NCBI RefSeq assembly: GCF_000506985.1
Contig: NZ_KI650982.1
Span: forward strand, 186,001 to 250,000
Length of the DNA: 64,000 nt
Source of the DNA: Advenella kashmirensis W13003
GTDB lineage: Bacteria > Pseudomonadota > Gammaproteobacteria > Burkholderiales > Burkholderiaceae_B
Direction of reading: 5' to 3'
Positions 1-11,078 of this stretch are shown piece by piece. Position numbers and translations under genes: made by a program. Below the pieces are notes generated by a model that was not told the origin of the DNA, made no database searches, and was given only the letters and a program-made list of their open reading frames with translations. Each line of letters opens with the position of its first letter. Position 1 is the stretch's first letter.

Positions 1-2804
1 TGGATCAGGAAGCCCGCCTGAACAATTACAAATTCTATGCCGCACTGGCCTATGTGCGCGCCAATAAGCTGGACAAAATCATCTTCGACTCGCCTAAGGC
101 ACGGTTTGGTATTATGACCGCCGGCAAGGCCTATCTGGACGTGCGGCAGGCCCTGACCGACCTGGGACTGGACGAGCAAACCTGTGCCGATATCGGCATC
201 CGCCTGTACAAAGTGGGCTGTGTGTGGCCTCTGGAAGCCCAGGGGGCCCGCCAGTTTGCAGAAGGCCTGGATGAAATTCTGGTGGTCGAGGAAAAACGCC
301 AGATCATGGAATATGCGCTGAAAGAAGAGCTCTATAACTGGCGCGACGACGTGCGCCCCGATGTCTATGGCAAATTTGATGCGCGGGATGATGGCGGCGG
401 TGAATGGTCGGTACCTCGCGGCAAATGGCTGCTGCCGGCCAACCACGAACTGTCGCCGGCAATTATTGCAAAAGCCATTGCCAAGCGCCTTGAGAAACAT
501 GCATTGCCCGATGAAGTGCGTGCGCGCATTCAGGCGCGCATTGCGGTGATCCATGCCAAGGAACAGGACGCCAAACGGCCCGTGGTTGTTCAGGATCGCA
601 AGCCCTGGTTCTGCTCGGGCTGCCCGCATAATACGTCGACCCGCGTGCCCGAAGGATCACGCGCCGTCGCCGGCATCGGCTGTCACTACATGACCATCTG
701 GATGGACCGCAGCACCGATACGTTCACCCAAATGGGCGGCGAAGGCGTGCCCTGGATCGGCCAGAAGGACTTTACTACGACCAAGCATATTTTCGCCAAC
801 CTGGGGGATGGCACGTACTTTCACTCAGGCATCCTGGCGATTCGCGCTTCGATTGCAGCCAAGGTCAACATCACGTATAAAATTCTGTATAACGATGCCG
901 TTGCCATGACCGGTGGACAACCCATCGACGGGACCCTGACGGTGCCGCAGATCAATGCGCAACTGCATGCCGAAGGTGCGGCCCGCATCGTGATCGTCAG
1001 CGACGAACCGGAAAAATACAAAGGCGTCAGCCTGATCGGCAACCCTGATATCTTCCACCGCGATTCGCTGGATGATGTACAGCTCCAACTGCGCGACACG
1101 GAAGGCACGACGATTCTGATCTACGATCAGACCTGCGCGACCGAGAAACGCCGGCGCCGTAAACGCAATGCCTATCCCGATCCCGACAGGCGCGTCTTCA
1201 TTAACGAAGCGGTGTGTGAAGGCTGCGGCGATTGCAGCGTGAAATCCAATTGTCTGTCGGTCGAACCGGTAGATACACCGCTGGGTACCAAACGCCGAAT
1301 CAATCAATCGTCCTGCAACAAGGACTATTCATGCCTGAATGGCTTCTGTCCCAGTTTCGTGACCGCCGAGGGCGCCAAGGTACGCAAGCCGCAGACCGCC
1401 ACGCTGTCATTTGAAAAAATCGAAGCCGACATTCCCGAGCCTGCCATGCCGGCAATTGAGCGCTCCTACAATATTCTGGTTCCCGGCGTCGGGGGCACGG
1501 GCGTCGTCACCATCGGCGCCCTGCTGGGCATGGCGTCCCACCTGGAACAAAAAGGCGTTAACGTTCTGGATATTACCGGGCTGGCACAAAAAGGCGGTGC
1601 CGTGGTCAGTCATGTCCAGATCGGCAATCGGCCTGCAGACCTGCATTCAACCCGCATCGGCATGGGCGAGGCAGACCTGATCATCGGCTGCGATGCGATT
1701 GTGGCCGCGTCCCGCGAGATCACATCCAAGACCCGCAAGGGCATCACTGTCGCGGCCATCAACAGCGCGAAAGTGCCGACGGCCGAAATTTTCCAGAACC
1801 CCAAATGGCAATTTCCGTCCGCACTGACCGAGCAGGACATGCAGGATCTGCTGGGCAAAGACAAATGTGATTTCCTGGATGCCAACGGCTATGCGGTAGC
1901 ACTGCTGGGCGACGCGATTTTTGCCAATCCGCTGATGCTGGGTTATGCATGGCAAAAAGGCTGGATCCCACTGCATCACGAAAGCCTGGAACGCGCCATT
2001 GAACTCAACGGCGTTGCCGTGGACAAGAACCTGGCCGCGTTTGAATGGGGACGTTATCTGGCGCATCACGGCCTGCAATCAGTGCCGCTGGCGACAGGCA
2101 AGCGCAGCGCCAGACACGAAAACCTGATCAGCATGCCGGAAAGCACCGAAACGCTGATCAAGCGTCTGGGCGACCATTTGACGAACTATCAAAACGCCCG
2201 CTACGCACAACGCTTCACCAAGGCCGTCGAGCGCCTGCGTGATCACGAACGGCAGCATGGCTTCAAGGGCGATTTTCTGACCACTGCAGTGGCGCGCAAT
2301 CTGGCCAAATTGATGAGCTACAAGGACGAATACGAAGTGGCACGCCTGTATACGGATCCGGCGTATTTCGACAAACTGCGCGAGCAGTTCGAGGGCGAGC
2401 CCGGTCGCGACTATGCGCTGCATGTACATCTGGCACCACCGGCTTTCAGCAAAAAAGACAAAAAGGGCCACTTGATCAAGAAAAAATATGGCCCCTGGGT
2501 CATGAAGGCTTTCGGCGTGCTGTCCCGCCTCAAGGGGCTGCGCGGCACGGCACTGGATCCATTCGGCCGCACAGAAGAGCGGCGTGCCGAACGCGCCCTG
2601 ATCGAAGACTATTTTGCCTTGCTGGATGAATTCCATCTCAGCCTGAATGAAAGCAACTATGAAACAGCGGTTGAACTGGCCCGCCTGCCCGACGATATCC
2701 GCGGATATGGCCACATCAAGGAAGCCAATATGGAAAAGGCCGCCGCCAGGCGGGCCCAGCTGCTTGAAGCCTATCGTCGCACAGCATTAAGCAAGGCAGC
2801 CTAG
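1..2804 (+). CDS. Indolepyruvate ferredoxin oxidoreductase, fused alpha/gamma type (5' partial)
   Basis: This enzyme oxidatively decarboxylates aryl pyruvates, chiefly indolepyruvate, to aryl-acetyl-CoA in the breakdown of aromatic amino acids. The reading frame is already open at the window edge, so roughly the first 270-290 residues of a protein usually near 1,150-1,200 residues are missing. What remains holds the thiamine-diphosphate domain (CSGCPHN and GDGTYFHSG motifs, about bases 610-840), a cysteine-rich iron-sulfur insert (CEGCGDC, SCNKDYSCLNGFC, about 1215-1350), a gamma domain starting GVGGTGVVTIG near 1485, and the long C-terminal domain of the fused aerobic form. An inverted repeat follows the stop. 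Family assignment is firm; substrate preference is inferred. Confidence 0.93.
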   Translation, partial: DQEARLNNYKFYAALAYVRANKLDKIIFDSPKARFGIMTAGKAYLDVRQALTDLGLDEQTCADIGIRLYKVGCVWPLEAQGARQFAEGLDEILVVEEKRQIMEYALKEELYNWRDDVRPDVYGKFDARDDGGGEWSVPRGKWLLPANHELSPAIIAKAIAKRLEKHALPDEVRARIQARIAVIHAKEQDAKRPVVVQDRKPWFCSGCPHNTSTRVPEGSRAVAGIGCHYMTIWMDRSTDTFTQMGGEGVPWIGQKDFTTTKHIFANLGDGTYFHSGILAIRASIAAKVNITYKILYNDAVAMTGGQPIDGTLTVPQINAQLHAEGAARIVIVSDEPEKYKGVSLIGNPDIFHRDSLDDVQLQLRDTEGTTILIYDQTCATEKRRRRKRNAYPDPDRRVFINEAVCEGCGDCSVKSNCLSVEPVDTPLGTKRRINQSSCNKDYSCLNGFCPSFVTAEGAKVRKPQTATLSFEKIEADIPEPAMPAIERSYNILVPGVGGTGVVTIGALLGMASHLEQKGVNVLDITGLAQKGGAVVSHVQIGNRPADLHSTRIGMGEADLIIGCDAIVAASREITSKTRKGITVAAINSAKVPTAEIFQNPKWQFPSALTEQDMQDLLGKDKCDFLDANGYAVALLGDAIFANPLMLGYAWQKGWIPLHHESLERAIELNGVAVDKNLAAFEWGRYLAHHGLQSVPLATGKRSARHENLISMPESTETLIKRLGDHLTNYQNARYAQRFTKAVERLRDHERQHGFKGDFLTTAVARNLAKLMSYKDEYEVARLYTDPAYFDKLREQFEGEPGRDYALHVHLAPPAFSKKDKKGHLIKKKYGPWVMKAFGVLSRLKGLRGTALDPFGRTEERRAERALIEDYFALLDEFHLSLNESNYETAVELARLPDDIRGYGHIKEANMEKAAARRAQLLEAYRRTALSKAA

Positions 2805-2812
2805 TACCGGGA

Positions 2813-2839
2813 AAAGGCCGGCCAGCCGGCCGGCCCTTT
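2813..2839 (+). terminator. Probable terminator hairpin after the indolepyruvate oxidoreductase
   Basis: AAAGG and CCTTT flank a GGCCGGCC-rich inverted repeat, giving about an 11-bp GC-rich stem with one bulge and only a short T run. It starts 8 bases after the stop codon. Confidence 0.5.
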
Positions 2840-2904
2840 CGATTGTAAACTTTGATGCACACCGCTTTATCGCCAGAAGTTAGAACGCGGCTCCCTATCC
2901 TCTC

Positions 2905-2910
2905 TATAAT
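2905..2910 (+). promoter_or_regulatory. Candidate -10 element for the GlcG/HbpS-like gene
   Basis: A perfect TATAAT lies 34 bases before the start codon and follows the upstream hairpin. The only -35 candidate, TTAGAA at 2880-2885, is weak and its spacer is 19 bases. Confidence 0.35.
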
Positions 2911-2943
2911 AGAAGGCTTGATTACTTCTTTTTCGGAGCCCTT

Positions 2944-3357
2944 ATGAAAACCAAGCCCATTCTCGGTCAGGAAGACGTTCAGCAAATCATCGACGCCGCT
3001 GCCGCCCATGCAAACAAAAATAACTGGGCAGTGACCATCGCAGTGACGGATGATGGCGGCCATTTGCTGGGCCTCAAGCGACTGGATGGCGCAGCGCCCG
3101 TCTCTGCACATATCGCCTCCGCCAAAGCCCACGCCGCCGCGCTGGGTCGTCGCGAAACCAAAGGCTATGAAGACATGATCAACAACGGTCGCTTTGCCTT
3201 TCTGTCTGCGCCAGAAATCGAAGGTATGCTCGAAGGCGGCGTACCTGTCATGATAGAAGGCCAGACCATTGGCGCCGTTGGCGTGTCTGGCGTGCAGGCC
3301 AGCCAGGATGCCGAAACAGCCAAGGCGGGCATCGCCGCCCTTACCAGCAAAGGCTGA
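2944..3357 (+). CDS. GlcG/HbpS-family heme-binding-like protein
   Basis: A 137-residue cytoplasmic protein of the GlcG/HbpS (DUF336) family, a small alpha/beta fold found in heme or cobalamin binding and as an orphan protein beside catabolic genes. Family traits visible are ITVAVTDDGGH-like text (here VTIAVTDDGGHLLGLKRLDGA, residues about 29-50), the alanine-rich helix HIASAKAHAAALGR, and the C-terminal GGVPVMIEGQTIGAVGVSGV, with full family length. GGAG at 2935-2938 is a well placed ribosome binding site and fixes the start. The gene appears monocistronic. True ligand and role are unknown. Confidence 0.85.
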   Translation: MKTKPILGQEDVQQIIDAAAAHANKNNWAVTIAVTDDGGHLLGLKRLDGAAPVSAHIASAKAHAAALGRRETKGYEDMINNGRFAFLSAPEIEGMLEGGVPVMIEGQTIGAVGVSGVQASQDAETAKAGIAALTSKG

Positions 3358-5122
<1,765 letters not shown>

Positions 5123-5297
5123 CGACCCCGTGACCACGCCAGGGCAAGCCCGCCTGCGGAACAGTCATCTGTTTACCGCAAGCACGGGTTTGCCAGGGCC
5201 GCGTTCAGACTCATAAAAAAACCGATCGCACGAACAATCAAAAAAAGTCAAAAACAATAAAAAAACGATCACGTAATCGATCAAAAAAAGATCACAC

Positions 5298-5379
5298 AAA
5301 AAAGCCTCGCCATGAAAAACACCCCAAAGGCTGGATTGATGTCCAACTTATGGGGTGCAGTTCAAAAGCGAGGCTTTTG
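5298..5379. repeat. Nested inverted repeat resembling an IS3-family end
   Basis: Outer arms AAAGCCTCGC (5301-5310) and GCGAGGCTTT (5368-5377) enclose inner arms CACCCCA (5320-5326) and TGGGGTG (5351-5357). The + strand ends in TTTTGTTTT, so it can act as a gdhA terminator. Read on the minus strand from 5364 it begins GAACTGCACCCCATAAGTTG, which resembles the terminal repeats of IS3/IS150-group elements from memory. No transposase is present, so this is at most a solo end or relic. Confidence 0.5.
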
Positions 5380-5433
5380 TTTTATAAATGAAGTGCCGGC
5401 TGTGCGCCAAACGTGACCGCGACAAGCCTGCCG

Positions 5434-5461
5434 GGGCATTATTTCAAGTGAAATAATGCCC
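5434..5461 (-). terminator. 3' hairpin after pnp
   Basis: GGGCATTATTTCA (5434-5446) and its exact complement (5449-5461) give a perfect 13-bp inverted repeat starting 10 bases after the pnp stop. No T run follows, so it may protect or end the mRNA rather than act as a classical intrinsic terminator. Confidence 0.55.
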
Positions 5462-5471
5462 TGTTATACAC

Positions 5472-7637
5472 TTACTCTGCAGGCTTGTCAGCAGCCTGTT
5501 CACCGCCTTCGGCAGGCGCATTTTCCTGAGCACCTTCCAGACCGCCCAGTGCCTTGGCTGACAGACGCAGACGACCACGATCGTCCGCTTCAATAACCTT
5601 GACTTTGACTTTCTGGCCGACAGACAACACATCATTGATATTGGCAATGCGATAGTTGGCGATTTCAGAAATATGCAGCAGACCGTCGCGGCCCGGCAGA
5701 ATTTGCACGATGCCGCCAAAATCCAGCAGACGCTGTACGGTACCCTCGTATACCTGACCGACTTCGACAACTGCAGTCAGTTCGGCAATACGACGTTCCG
5801 CTTCTTTGGCCTGATCCAGATCTGCGCTGGAGATGGTGACAACACCTTCATCGCTGATATCAATATGGCAACCGGTTTCTTCTGTCAGCGCACGAATCGT
5901 TGCGCCGCCTTTACCGATCACGTCACGGATTTTTTCCGGATTGATCTTCATGGACAACATACGAGGCGCAAAGGTAGACAATTCTTCACGCGAGCCGGTC
6001 AGCGCTTCTGTCATTTTGCCCAGAATGTGCATACGACCTTCGCGGGCCTGAGCCAGCGCAACCTGCATGATTTCCTTGGTAATACCCTGGATCTTGATAT
6101 CCATTTGCAAAGCGGTAATACCATTTTTGGTACCGGCCACTTTAAAGTCCATATCGCCCAGGTGATCTTCATCACCCAGAATGTCAGTCAGTACAGCGAA
6201 TTTGCCGCCGTCCTTGATCAGACCCATGGCCACGCCGGCCACGTGATCCTTGACCGGTACGCCCGCATCCATCATGGCCAGCGAACCACCGCAAACAGAC
6301 GCCATGGAAGACGAGCCATTGGATTCGGTGATTTCAGAAACCACACGGATGGTGTACTGGAAATCTTCGTGGGCTGGCAGCGTGGAAATCAGCGCACGCT
6401 TGGCCAGACGGCCATGACCGATTTCACGGCGCTTCGGCGCACCGAAACGGCCGGTTTCGCCCGTTGCAAACGGAGGCATGTTGTAGTGAAGCATGAAACG
6501 GTCGCGATGCTCGCCCATGACTGAGTCGATAATTTGTTCGTCCTGCTTGGTGCCCAGCGTGGCAATCACCAGCGCCTGTGTTTCACCACGGGTGAACAAT
6601 GCGCTACCGTGGGTGCGTGGCAAGACGCCCAGGCGAATGGAGATCGGACGGACCGTACGTGTATCACGACCATCGATGCGAGGCTCGCCGGCCAGAATCT
6701 GGCCGCGTACGATTTTTGATTCCAGATCGAACAGAATATTGTCTACAGCGACGCTATCGGGCGCATCCTGGCCCGCCTGCTGCGCCTGTTCGGCCAACGT
6801 CTGCTTGACAGCGGCAGTCACTTCACGCAACTTGGTGGTCCGTTCCTGTTTCTGGCGAATTTCGTAGGCGCTTTTCAGACCTGGCTCGGCAGCTGCCGTA
6901 ACGGCAGCAATCAGCGCTTCGTTTTTCGCTTCAGGCTGCCAGTCCCACTCGGGCTTGCCGGCTTCTGCCACCAGATCATGGATTGCATTGATCGCAGCCT
7001 GCATTTGTTCGTGACCAAAGACAACGCCACCCAGCATGACTTCTTCGGACAACTGCTTGGCTTCGGATTCAACCATCAGCACCGCATTTTCTGTACCAGC
7101 CACGACCAGATTCATTTCCGAATCTTCCAGCTGATCCTGTGTCGGATTCAGCAGGTACTGACCGTTTTTGTAGCCCACACGAGCGGCGCCGATCGGACCA
7201 TCAAAAGGAATGCCGGACACGGCCAGCGCAGCAGAACTGGCGATCAGTGCAGCGATATCAGGATCTACCTGAGGATCAACGGACAGTACATGCACGATCA
7301 CCTGCACTTCATTGTAAAAACCCTCAGGGAACAGCGGGCGCAGCGGACGATCGATCAGGCGGGATGTCAGGGTTTCTTTTTCTGAGGGTTTGCCCTCGCG
7401 CTTGAAGAAACCACCTGGAATGCGGCCGGCGGAATAGGTTTTCTCGACATAATCAACTGTAAGTGGGAAAAAATCCTGGCCGGGCTTGGCATTTTTTGCA
7501 GCAACGACGGTGGCCAGCACAACGGAATCACCCATTGATACTACAACGGCGCCGGAGGCCTGGCGGGCGATTTCCCCGGTTTCCAGCACAACAGTCTGAT
7601 CGCCATACTGAAACGACTTGGTCACTTTGTTAAACAT
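5472..7637 (-). CDS. pnp: Polyribonucleotide nucleotidyltransferase (PNPase)
   Basis: A 3'-to-5' phosphorolytic exoribonuclease of mRNA decay, usually trimeric and part of the degradosome. The 721-residue product has two RNase PH-like domains (about 1-230 and 310-540) with a helical linker. Visible landmarks are the [27 protein letters not shown] loop and [22 protein letters not shown] near the active site. A KH domain follows ([15 protein letters not shown], about 558-615), then an S1 domain (about 622-690) and a short acidic tail. It lies downstream of rpsO in the same direction, with a terminator and a leader hairpin between them, as in many proteobacteria. Confidence 0.98.
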   Translation of the reverse strand: MFNKVTKSFQYGDQTVVLETGEIARQASGAVVVSMGDSVVLATVVAAKNAKPGQDFFPLTVDYVEKTYSAGRIPGGFFKREGKPSEKETLTSRLIDRPLRPLFPEGFYNEVQVIVHVLSVDPQVDPDIAALIASSAALAVSGIPFDGPIGAARVGYKNGQYLLNPTQDQLEDSEMNLVVAGTENAVLMVESEAKQLSEEVMLGGVVFGHEQMQAAINAIHDLVAEAGKPEWDWQPEAKNEALIAAVTAAAEPGLKSAYEIRQKQERTTKLREVTAAVKQTLAEQAQQAGQDAPDSVAVDNILFDLESKIVRGQILAGEPRIDGRDTRTVRPISIRLGVLPRTHGSALFTRGETQALVIATLGTKQDEQIIDSVMGEHRDRFMLHYNMPPFATGETGRFGAPKRREIGHGRLAKRALISTLPAHEDFQYTIRVVSEITESNGSSSMASVCGGSLAMMDAGVPVKDHVAGVAMGLIKDGGKFAVLTDILGDEDHLGDMDFKVAGTKNGITALQMDIKIQGITKEIMQVALAQAREGRMHILGKMTEALTGSREELSTFAPRMLSMKINPEKIRDVIGKGGATIRALTEETGCHIDISDEGVVTISSADLDQAKEAERRIAELTAVVEVGQVYEGTVQRLLDFGGIVQILPGRDGLLHISEIANYRIANINDVLSVGQKVKVKVIEADDRGRLRLSAKALGGLEGAQENAPAEGGEQAADKPAE

Positions 7638-7657
7638 TTTTCATTCCTTACAATAAA

Positions 7658-7727
7658 GCCGGGCGGCGTTGTCCGTTTTCAGTCGCACACCACGATTCTG
7701 TGTACGCGCACAAACCGCCGACCCGGC
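7658..7727 (-). promoter_or_regulatory. pnp leader stem-loop (possible RNase III/PNPase autoregulation site)
   Basis: GCCGGGCGGCGTT (7658-7670) pairs with AACCGCCGACCCGGC (7713-7727), leaving two single-base bulges. This makes a long stem whose 3' foot is 20 bases upstream of the pnp start. Escherichia coli pnp mRNA has a comparable leader stem that RNase III cleaves to start autoregulation; the same role here is inferred. Confidence 0.55.
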
Positions 7728-7731
7728 GCAA

Positions 7732-7775
7732 TAAAAAAAACCGTGCCAGGCGCCAGCCTGGCGCTCTGCACGGTT
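7732..7775 (-). terminator. Intrinsic terminator between rpsO and pnp
   Basis: On the minus strand AACCGTGC...GCACGGTT, with an inner GCGCCAG/CTGGCGC pair, is followed by eight T residues. It lies 23 bases after the rpsO stop. It probably lets only part of rpsO transcription read into pnp. Confidence 0.85.
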
Positions 7776-7798
7776 TTGTGTTGGGCACAAACCCAATA

Positions 7799-8068
7799 TC
7801 ACTTACGCAGACCAAGTTTCTCGATCAGTGAGCGGTAAGCGTCAGGATTGCGGCCTTTCAGATAGTCGAGCAGTTTACGGCGACGGCTGACCATGCGCAG
7901 CAACCCACGACGTGAGTGGTGGTCTTTCATGTGTTCTTTGAAATGACCGGTTAATTCGTTGATACGGGCAGTCAGCAATGCGACCTGCACTTCGGGAGAG
8001 CCTGTGTCGCCCTGGGCGCGACCGTATTGAGCAACAATTTCAGATTTTTTGATATCAGCAACTGACAT
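7799..8068 (-). CDS. rpsO: 30S ribosomal protein S15
   Basis: Small-subunit primary-binding protein that contacts 16S rRNA and helps form the subunit bridge. The 89-residue product starting [17 protein letters not shown] has the standard bacterial length, with the conserved [46 protein letters not shown] and [10 protein letters not shown] segments. An in-frame ATG five codons upstream (8083) is less likely because GAGG, the Shine-Dalgarno for the chosen start, overlaps that upstream ATG. The next gene is pnp. Confidence 0.98.
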   Translation of the reverse strand: MSVADIKKSEIVAQYGRAQGDTGSPEVQVALLTARINELTGHFKEHMKDHHSRRGLLRMVSRRRKLLDYLKGRNPDAYRSLIEKLGLRK

Positions 8069-8450
8069 ATTAAATAGCCTCATGAACTGGCGGTAAAACC
8101 GAGGCGTTTTACCGTGAAGGATTAAAATAAAATAAATATTGGATCAATTTCCAACCGAAGCTGCCGCCGATGACAGTGCACATGACATTACATTTGTCAT
8201 TGCATGCACAGAGGCACGCTACAAATACCCTATGGATATTCAAGCATTTGTGTAACGTTTGGATTTTCGGACAGCATTTGCATTCCGAACGACTTGCGAC
8301 GTGGAACTACTACTCCACCGTAACCGAAAGCGCTACAATGAACCAGCTACTCGCGTTGCAGAGCCAACCCATTACTCTTCAGCCAAGACCGTCAATTATA
8401 TATGACTCGGCCAAAAAATGCACGAAAACCTTAGCCAAACAGGTCCAAAC
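8069..8450. other. Divergent intergenic region between rpsO and the lipoprotein gene
   Basis: It should carry the rpsO promoter on the minus strand and a promoter for the lipoprotein on the plus strand. I could not assign either with confidence. No repeat or RNA gene is evident. Confidence 0.45.
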
Positions 8451-9059
8451 ATGCCTCAATTCCGCTTTTTACCCCATTTTTCGGGCAATTTTACCAACAC
8501 TCGACGGTATCGCGAGGCCAATCGCGTACATCTGCCGCGTCCCGCATCCCACAGGCTGCTGCGCATCATGGGTCTTGTCAGCCTGTGCGCCACCCTGGGT
8601 GCCTGCGCCACCTACCGCGATATTCCACCCAATTCGCCCAGATCGGTCGTTCTGGACACCATGGGACAACCCAATTTCACCTGCCCGCTTCCCGATGGCG
8701 GCGTCAGGGCGATCTGGACCCGGCAGCCTAACGGGCAGTACGCATTCGGCACCCGCTTCAACAGCGCAGGGGTTGCAGACCGGGTCGAGTCTATATTGAC
8801 TGACGAAAATTTCCGCAAGCTGGACAAGGGCGTCTGGACCCCCAATGATGTAACATGCGAATTCGGACCGCCCGCCCGCGTCACCCGCGTCGGTCTGGGC
8901 GAAAAAAATGAGGTCGTGTGGGAATACCGCTACAAGCAGTCCAATGTCTGGAACTCGCTGATGTACATTTATCTGGGGCGCGACGGACAGCAGGTCACTC
9001 ACCACCACCCCGGCCCTGATCCTGCCTATGAATACGAATTTGAGTTTATGGGCTTTTAG
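8451..9059 (+). CDS. BamE/SmpA-OmlA-like outer-membrane lipoprotein
   Basis: A predicted lipoprotein. The hydrophobic stretch IMGLVSLCATLGAC ends in an LGAC lipobox, so the mature protein should start at that cysteine. The rest (PRSVVLDTMGQPNFTCPLPDGG, VTCEFGPPARVTRVGLGEKNEVVWEYRY) shows two repeats of the pattern seen in SmpA/OmlA-fold proteins: short helix, G-x-P turn, then strands. The start is uncertain: ATGs at 8418, 8451 and 8568 are all in frame. The last leaves a signal peptide with no positive charge, and the first two leave a long N-terminus. A role in envelope assembly is an inference from the fold. Confidence 0.7.
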   Translation: MPQFRFLPHFSGNFTNTRRYREANRVHLPRPASHRLLRIMGLVSLCATLGACATYRDIPPNSPRSVVLDTMGQPNFTCPLPDGGVRAIWTRQPNGQYAFGTRFNSAGVADRVESILTDENFRKLDKGVWTPNDVTCEFGPPARVTRVGLGEKNEVVWEYRYKQSNVWNSLMYIYLGRDGQQVTHHHPGPDPAYEYEFEFMGF

Positions 9060-9137
9060 CGCTCAACTTGGAGACACGGGCAAAGCGCGCGCGGCCATTG
9101 CATGATGATCCTGCGCTGCCCGGCTCCCTGCCCCGGT

Positions 9138-10061
9138 TCACTCTTCTTTTTTAAACCAGTCCTTCGGTTTGGCTTCTGGCGATGGCTCACCCAGATGCGG
9201 CTCGCTGCGCGGCGTTGACACAGGCTGCCCCGCATTCGTTGTCCCTGCCGCGCTCTGCATGGATCCCGATTCTGCTTTCGCACTGGCATCGAACGTCTCG
9301 CCGCTGCGACTCTCGCGCCGACTGTCATGCAGCTTTTGCGCCCTGCGCCAGCGAAAATACCAGACGATCCAGCCAGACAATCCATACACGATGAACAACA
9401 GGAAAAGCACAATAGGCGGATCAGACGAGACAAAGGCAAAAACCAGTACCAACACCAGCATGATATTTTGTGGTGACAGTTTTTTTTCCAGCGCCAGCGA
9501 TTTGCCACTGAAAAACGGCGCGTTTGAAATCATGCTGATTCCCGCGTAGACCGTTAAAATAAACGCCAGCCACGCCAGCGACTCGTAAGCCGGAATCCGG
9601 TTGTCCACTGACAGCCAGACAAAACCCGCCACAAGTGCAGCCGCAGCCGGACTGGGCAGGCCCTGAAAGAAACGGCTATCGACGACGCCAATGTTGGTAT
9701 TGAAACGCGCCAGCCGCAACGCGGCCCCGGCGACATAAATAAACGCAGCGATCCAGCCCCAGCGTCCGAGCCCCTGCAACTGATATTCATACATCACCAA
9801 CGCCGGCGCAATACCAAAGGACACCATATCTGACATGGAATCGTATTGCTCGCCAAATGCCGATTGGGTATTGGTCAGTCGCGCAACGCGACCATCCATG
9901 GCATCGAGCACCATCGCAACAAAAATCGCAATGGCTGCCACTTCGAAGCGCCCGCTCATGGCCTGCACAACGGCATAGAATCCGGCAAACAGATTGGCGG
10001 TCGTAAATGCATTGGGCAGCAGATAAATGGCGCTGCGCGGGCGTGGCAGATTGTCACTCAT
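9138..10061 (-). CDS. pssA: CDP-diacylglycerol-serine O-phosphatidyltransferase
   Basis: Membrane enzyme joining CDP-diacylglycerol and serine to make phosphatidylserine, the step before phosphatidylethanolamine. The CDP-alcohol phosphotransferase signature is complete: D53, D56, G57, A60, R61, G70, D74 and D78. Several membrane segments follow, up to about residue 245. The last 60 residues are hydrophilic and low in complexity, rich in Ser, Glu and Pro, and look like a variable cytoplasmic tail. The start overlaps the psd stop by 4 bases (ATGA), so the pair is probably translationally coupled and makes two consecutive steps of one pathway. Confidence 0.95.
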   Translation of the reverse strand: MSDNLPRPRSAIYLLPNAFTTANLFAGFYAVVQAMSGRFEVAAIAIFVAMVLDAMDGRVARLTNTQSAFGEQYDSMSDMVSFGIAPALVMYEYQLQGLGRWGWIAAFIYVAGAALRLARFNTNIGVVDSRFFQGLPSPAAAALVAGFVWLSVDNRIPAYESLAWLAFILTVYAGISMISNAPFFSGKSLALEKKLSPQNIMLVLVLVFAFVSSDPPIVLFLLFIVYGLSGWIVWYFRWRRAQKLHDSRRESRSGETFDASAKAESGSMQSAAGTTNAGQPVSTPRSEPHLGEPSPEAKPKDWFKKEE

Positions 10062-10741
10062 AATGGTGTGCTCGACTCAGCCGGCGCACCGGCCTCGGGT
10101 AAGTCTGCCAGCGCGGTAGACGTGGCAGACACTTTGTCGCCGATAGCCACGCGCGGGCGGGAAGACGGCGGCAGATATACATCGACCCGCGAACCGAACC
10201 GGATAAATCCATAACGTTCGCCGGCACGTCCCGTGTCACCCGGTTTGACATAGCACAGGATTCTGCGGGCCACCAGGCCGGCGACCTGAACCACAGTAAT
10301 CTGCTCGCCTGACGCCAGTGCAAGATGCACGGCGTTTCTTTCGTTCTCGATCGAGGCTTTGTCCAGCGCCGCATTGACAAACGAGCCGGGATAATACTGC
10401 ACCTGCGTCACGCGCCCGGACACCGGAAACCGGTTCGAATGCACGTTGAACACATTCATGAATACGCTGATTTTCAGAGCCTGTTGCTGAGTATAGGGGT
10501 CAATGGTCTTGTCGACCGACACGATACGCCCGTCGGCAGGCGACAGCACCAGGCGCTCCCCATCGGGTGCCTGACGTTGCGGATCACGAAAAAACTGGAT
10601 AACGAAAATAGCCAGCAGCCAGAAAATCAGGCCAACGCCAACAGACCACCAGGACACCAGTAACGCCAGAACAATGGCGCCGGCGATGAAGGGCCACCCC
10701 TCGCGGGCAAGTACTGGATGCGGATAGGAAGGCTTATACAT
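10058..10741 (-). CDS. psd: Phosphatidylserine decarboxylase (short proenzyme type)
   Basis: Converts phosphatidylserine to phosphatidylethanolamine with a pyruvoyl cofactor made by self-cleavage. Starting at [18 protein letters not shown] gives 227 residues, the size of the short Psd class. An upstream in-frame TTG at 10813 would add 24 residues and is less likely, because AGG lies 11 bases before the chosen ATG. There is one membrane hairpin at about residues 18-50. The catalytic set is visible: SPADG (D70), FNVHSNR (H101) and the cleavage site RFGSR (G183-S184). It is first in the psd-pssA operon. Confidence 0.95.
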   Translation of the reverse strand: MYKPSYPHPVLAREGWPFIAGAIVLALLVSWWSVGVGLIFWLLAIFVIQFFRDPQRQAPDGERLVLSPADGRIVSVDKTIDPYTQQQALKISVFMNVFNVHSNRFPVSGRVTQVQYYPGSFVNAALDKASIENERNAVHLALASGEQITVVQVAGLVARRILCYVKPGDTGRAGERYGFIRFGSRVDVYLPPSSRPRVAIGDKVSATSTALADLPEAGAPAESSTPL

Positions 10742-11078
10742 GTAAAAGAAACCTGCAGATGAAAAATCTATTTTAGTCGCAAACACCTTGTACAAAGATA
10801 ACGGGAGCAACAAAAGTGCAATTTTTGTATTATTCTGTTTGCCCTTATTTCGACCATTTGCCCATTTTGCTGGTGCATGATCGGCCTGTTTTCTTGCAAT
10901 ATGTATCCATGTGTATCTTATGTTTTAAAATACGTTGAAATACATTAAAACTACACTTATTGCAGTAAAAATGATCGTTTCCACACTCACATTGATTTCA
11001 AGCAAATTAGGGTAAAACCTGAAACCGTAGCATGAGCATTTCGTGCATACTGGCAACACCGTTATAAAGGAGTTTTCC
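10742..11078. other. Divergent intergenic region between psd and gltI
   Basis: AT-rich 337-bp stretch that should hold both promoters. Sequence such as TACGTTGAAATACATT around 10930-10947 is AT-rich, but no clear promoter pair or operator could be fixed. Confidence 0.4.

Larger units (their letters stand above)
5123..5471. other. Intergenic region between convergent gdhA and pnp
   Basis: No gene seen. From about 5213 to 5300 the + strand is very A-rich, with GATC-containing words (CGATCG, CGATCACG, TCGATC, GATCAC) separated by runs of A. This is followed by a nested inverted repeat (5298-5379) and the pnp 3' hairpin (5434-5461). Confidence 0.6.

Noticed and set aside
8170-8799. A 209-codon plus-strand frame overlapping the lipoprotein gene
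   Set aside because: It runs out of frame across the lipobox-bearing gene, and its translation is unlike any protein I recognise.
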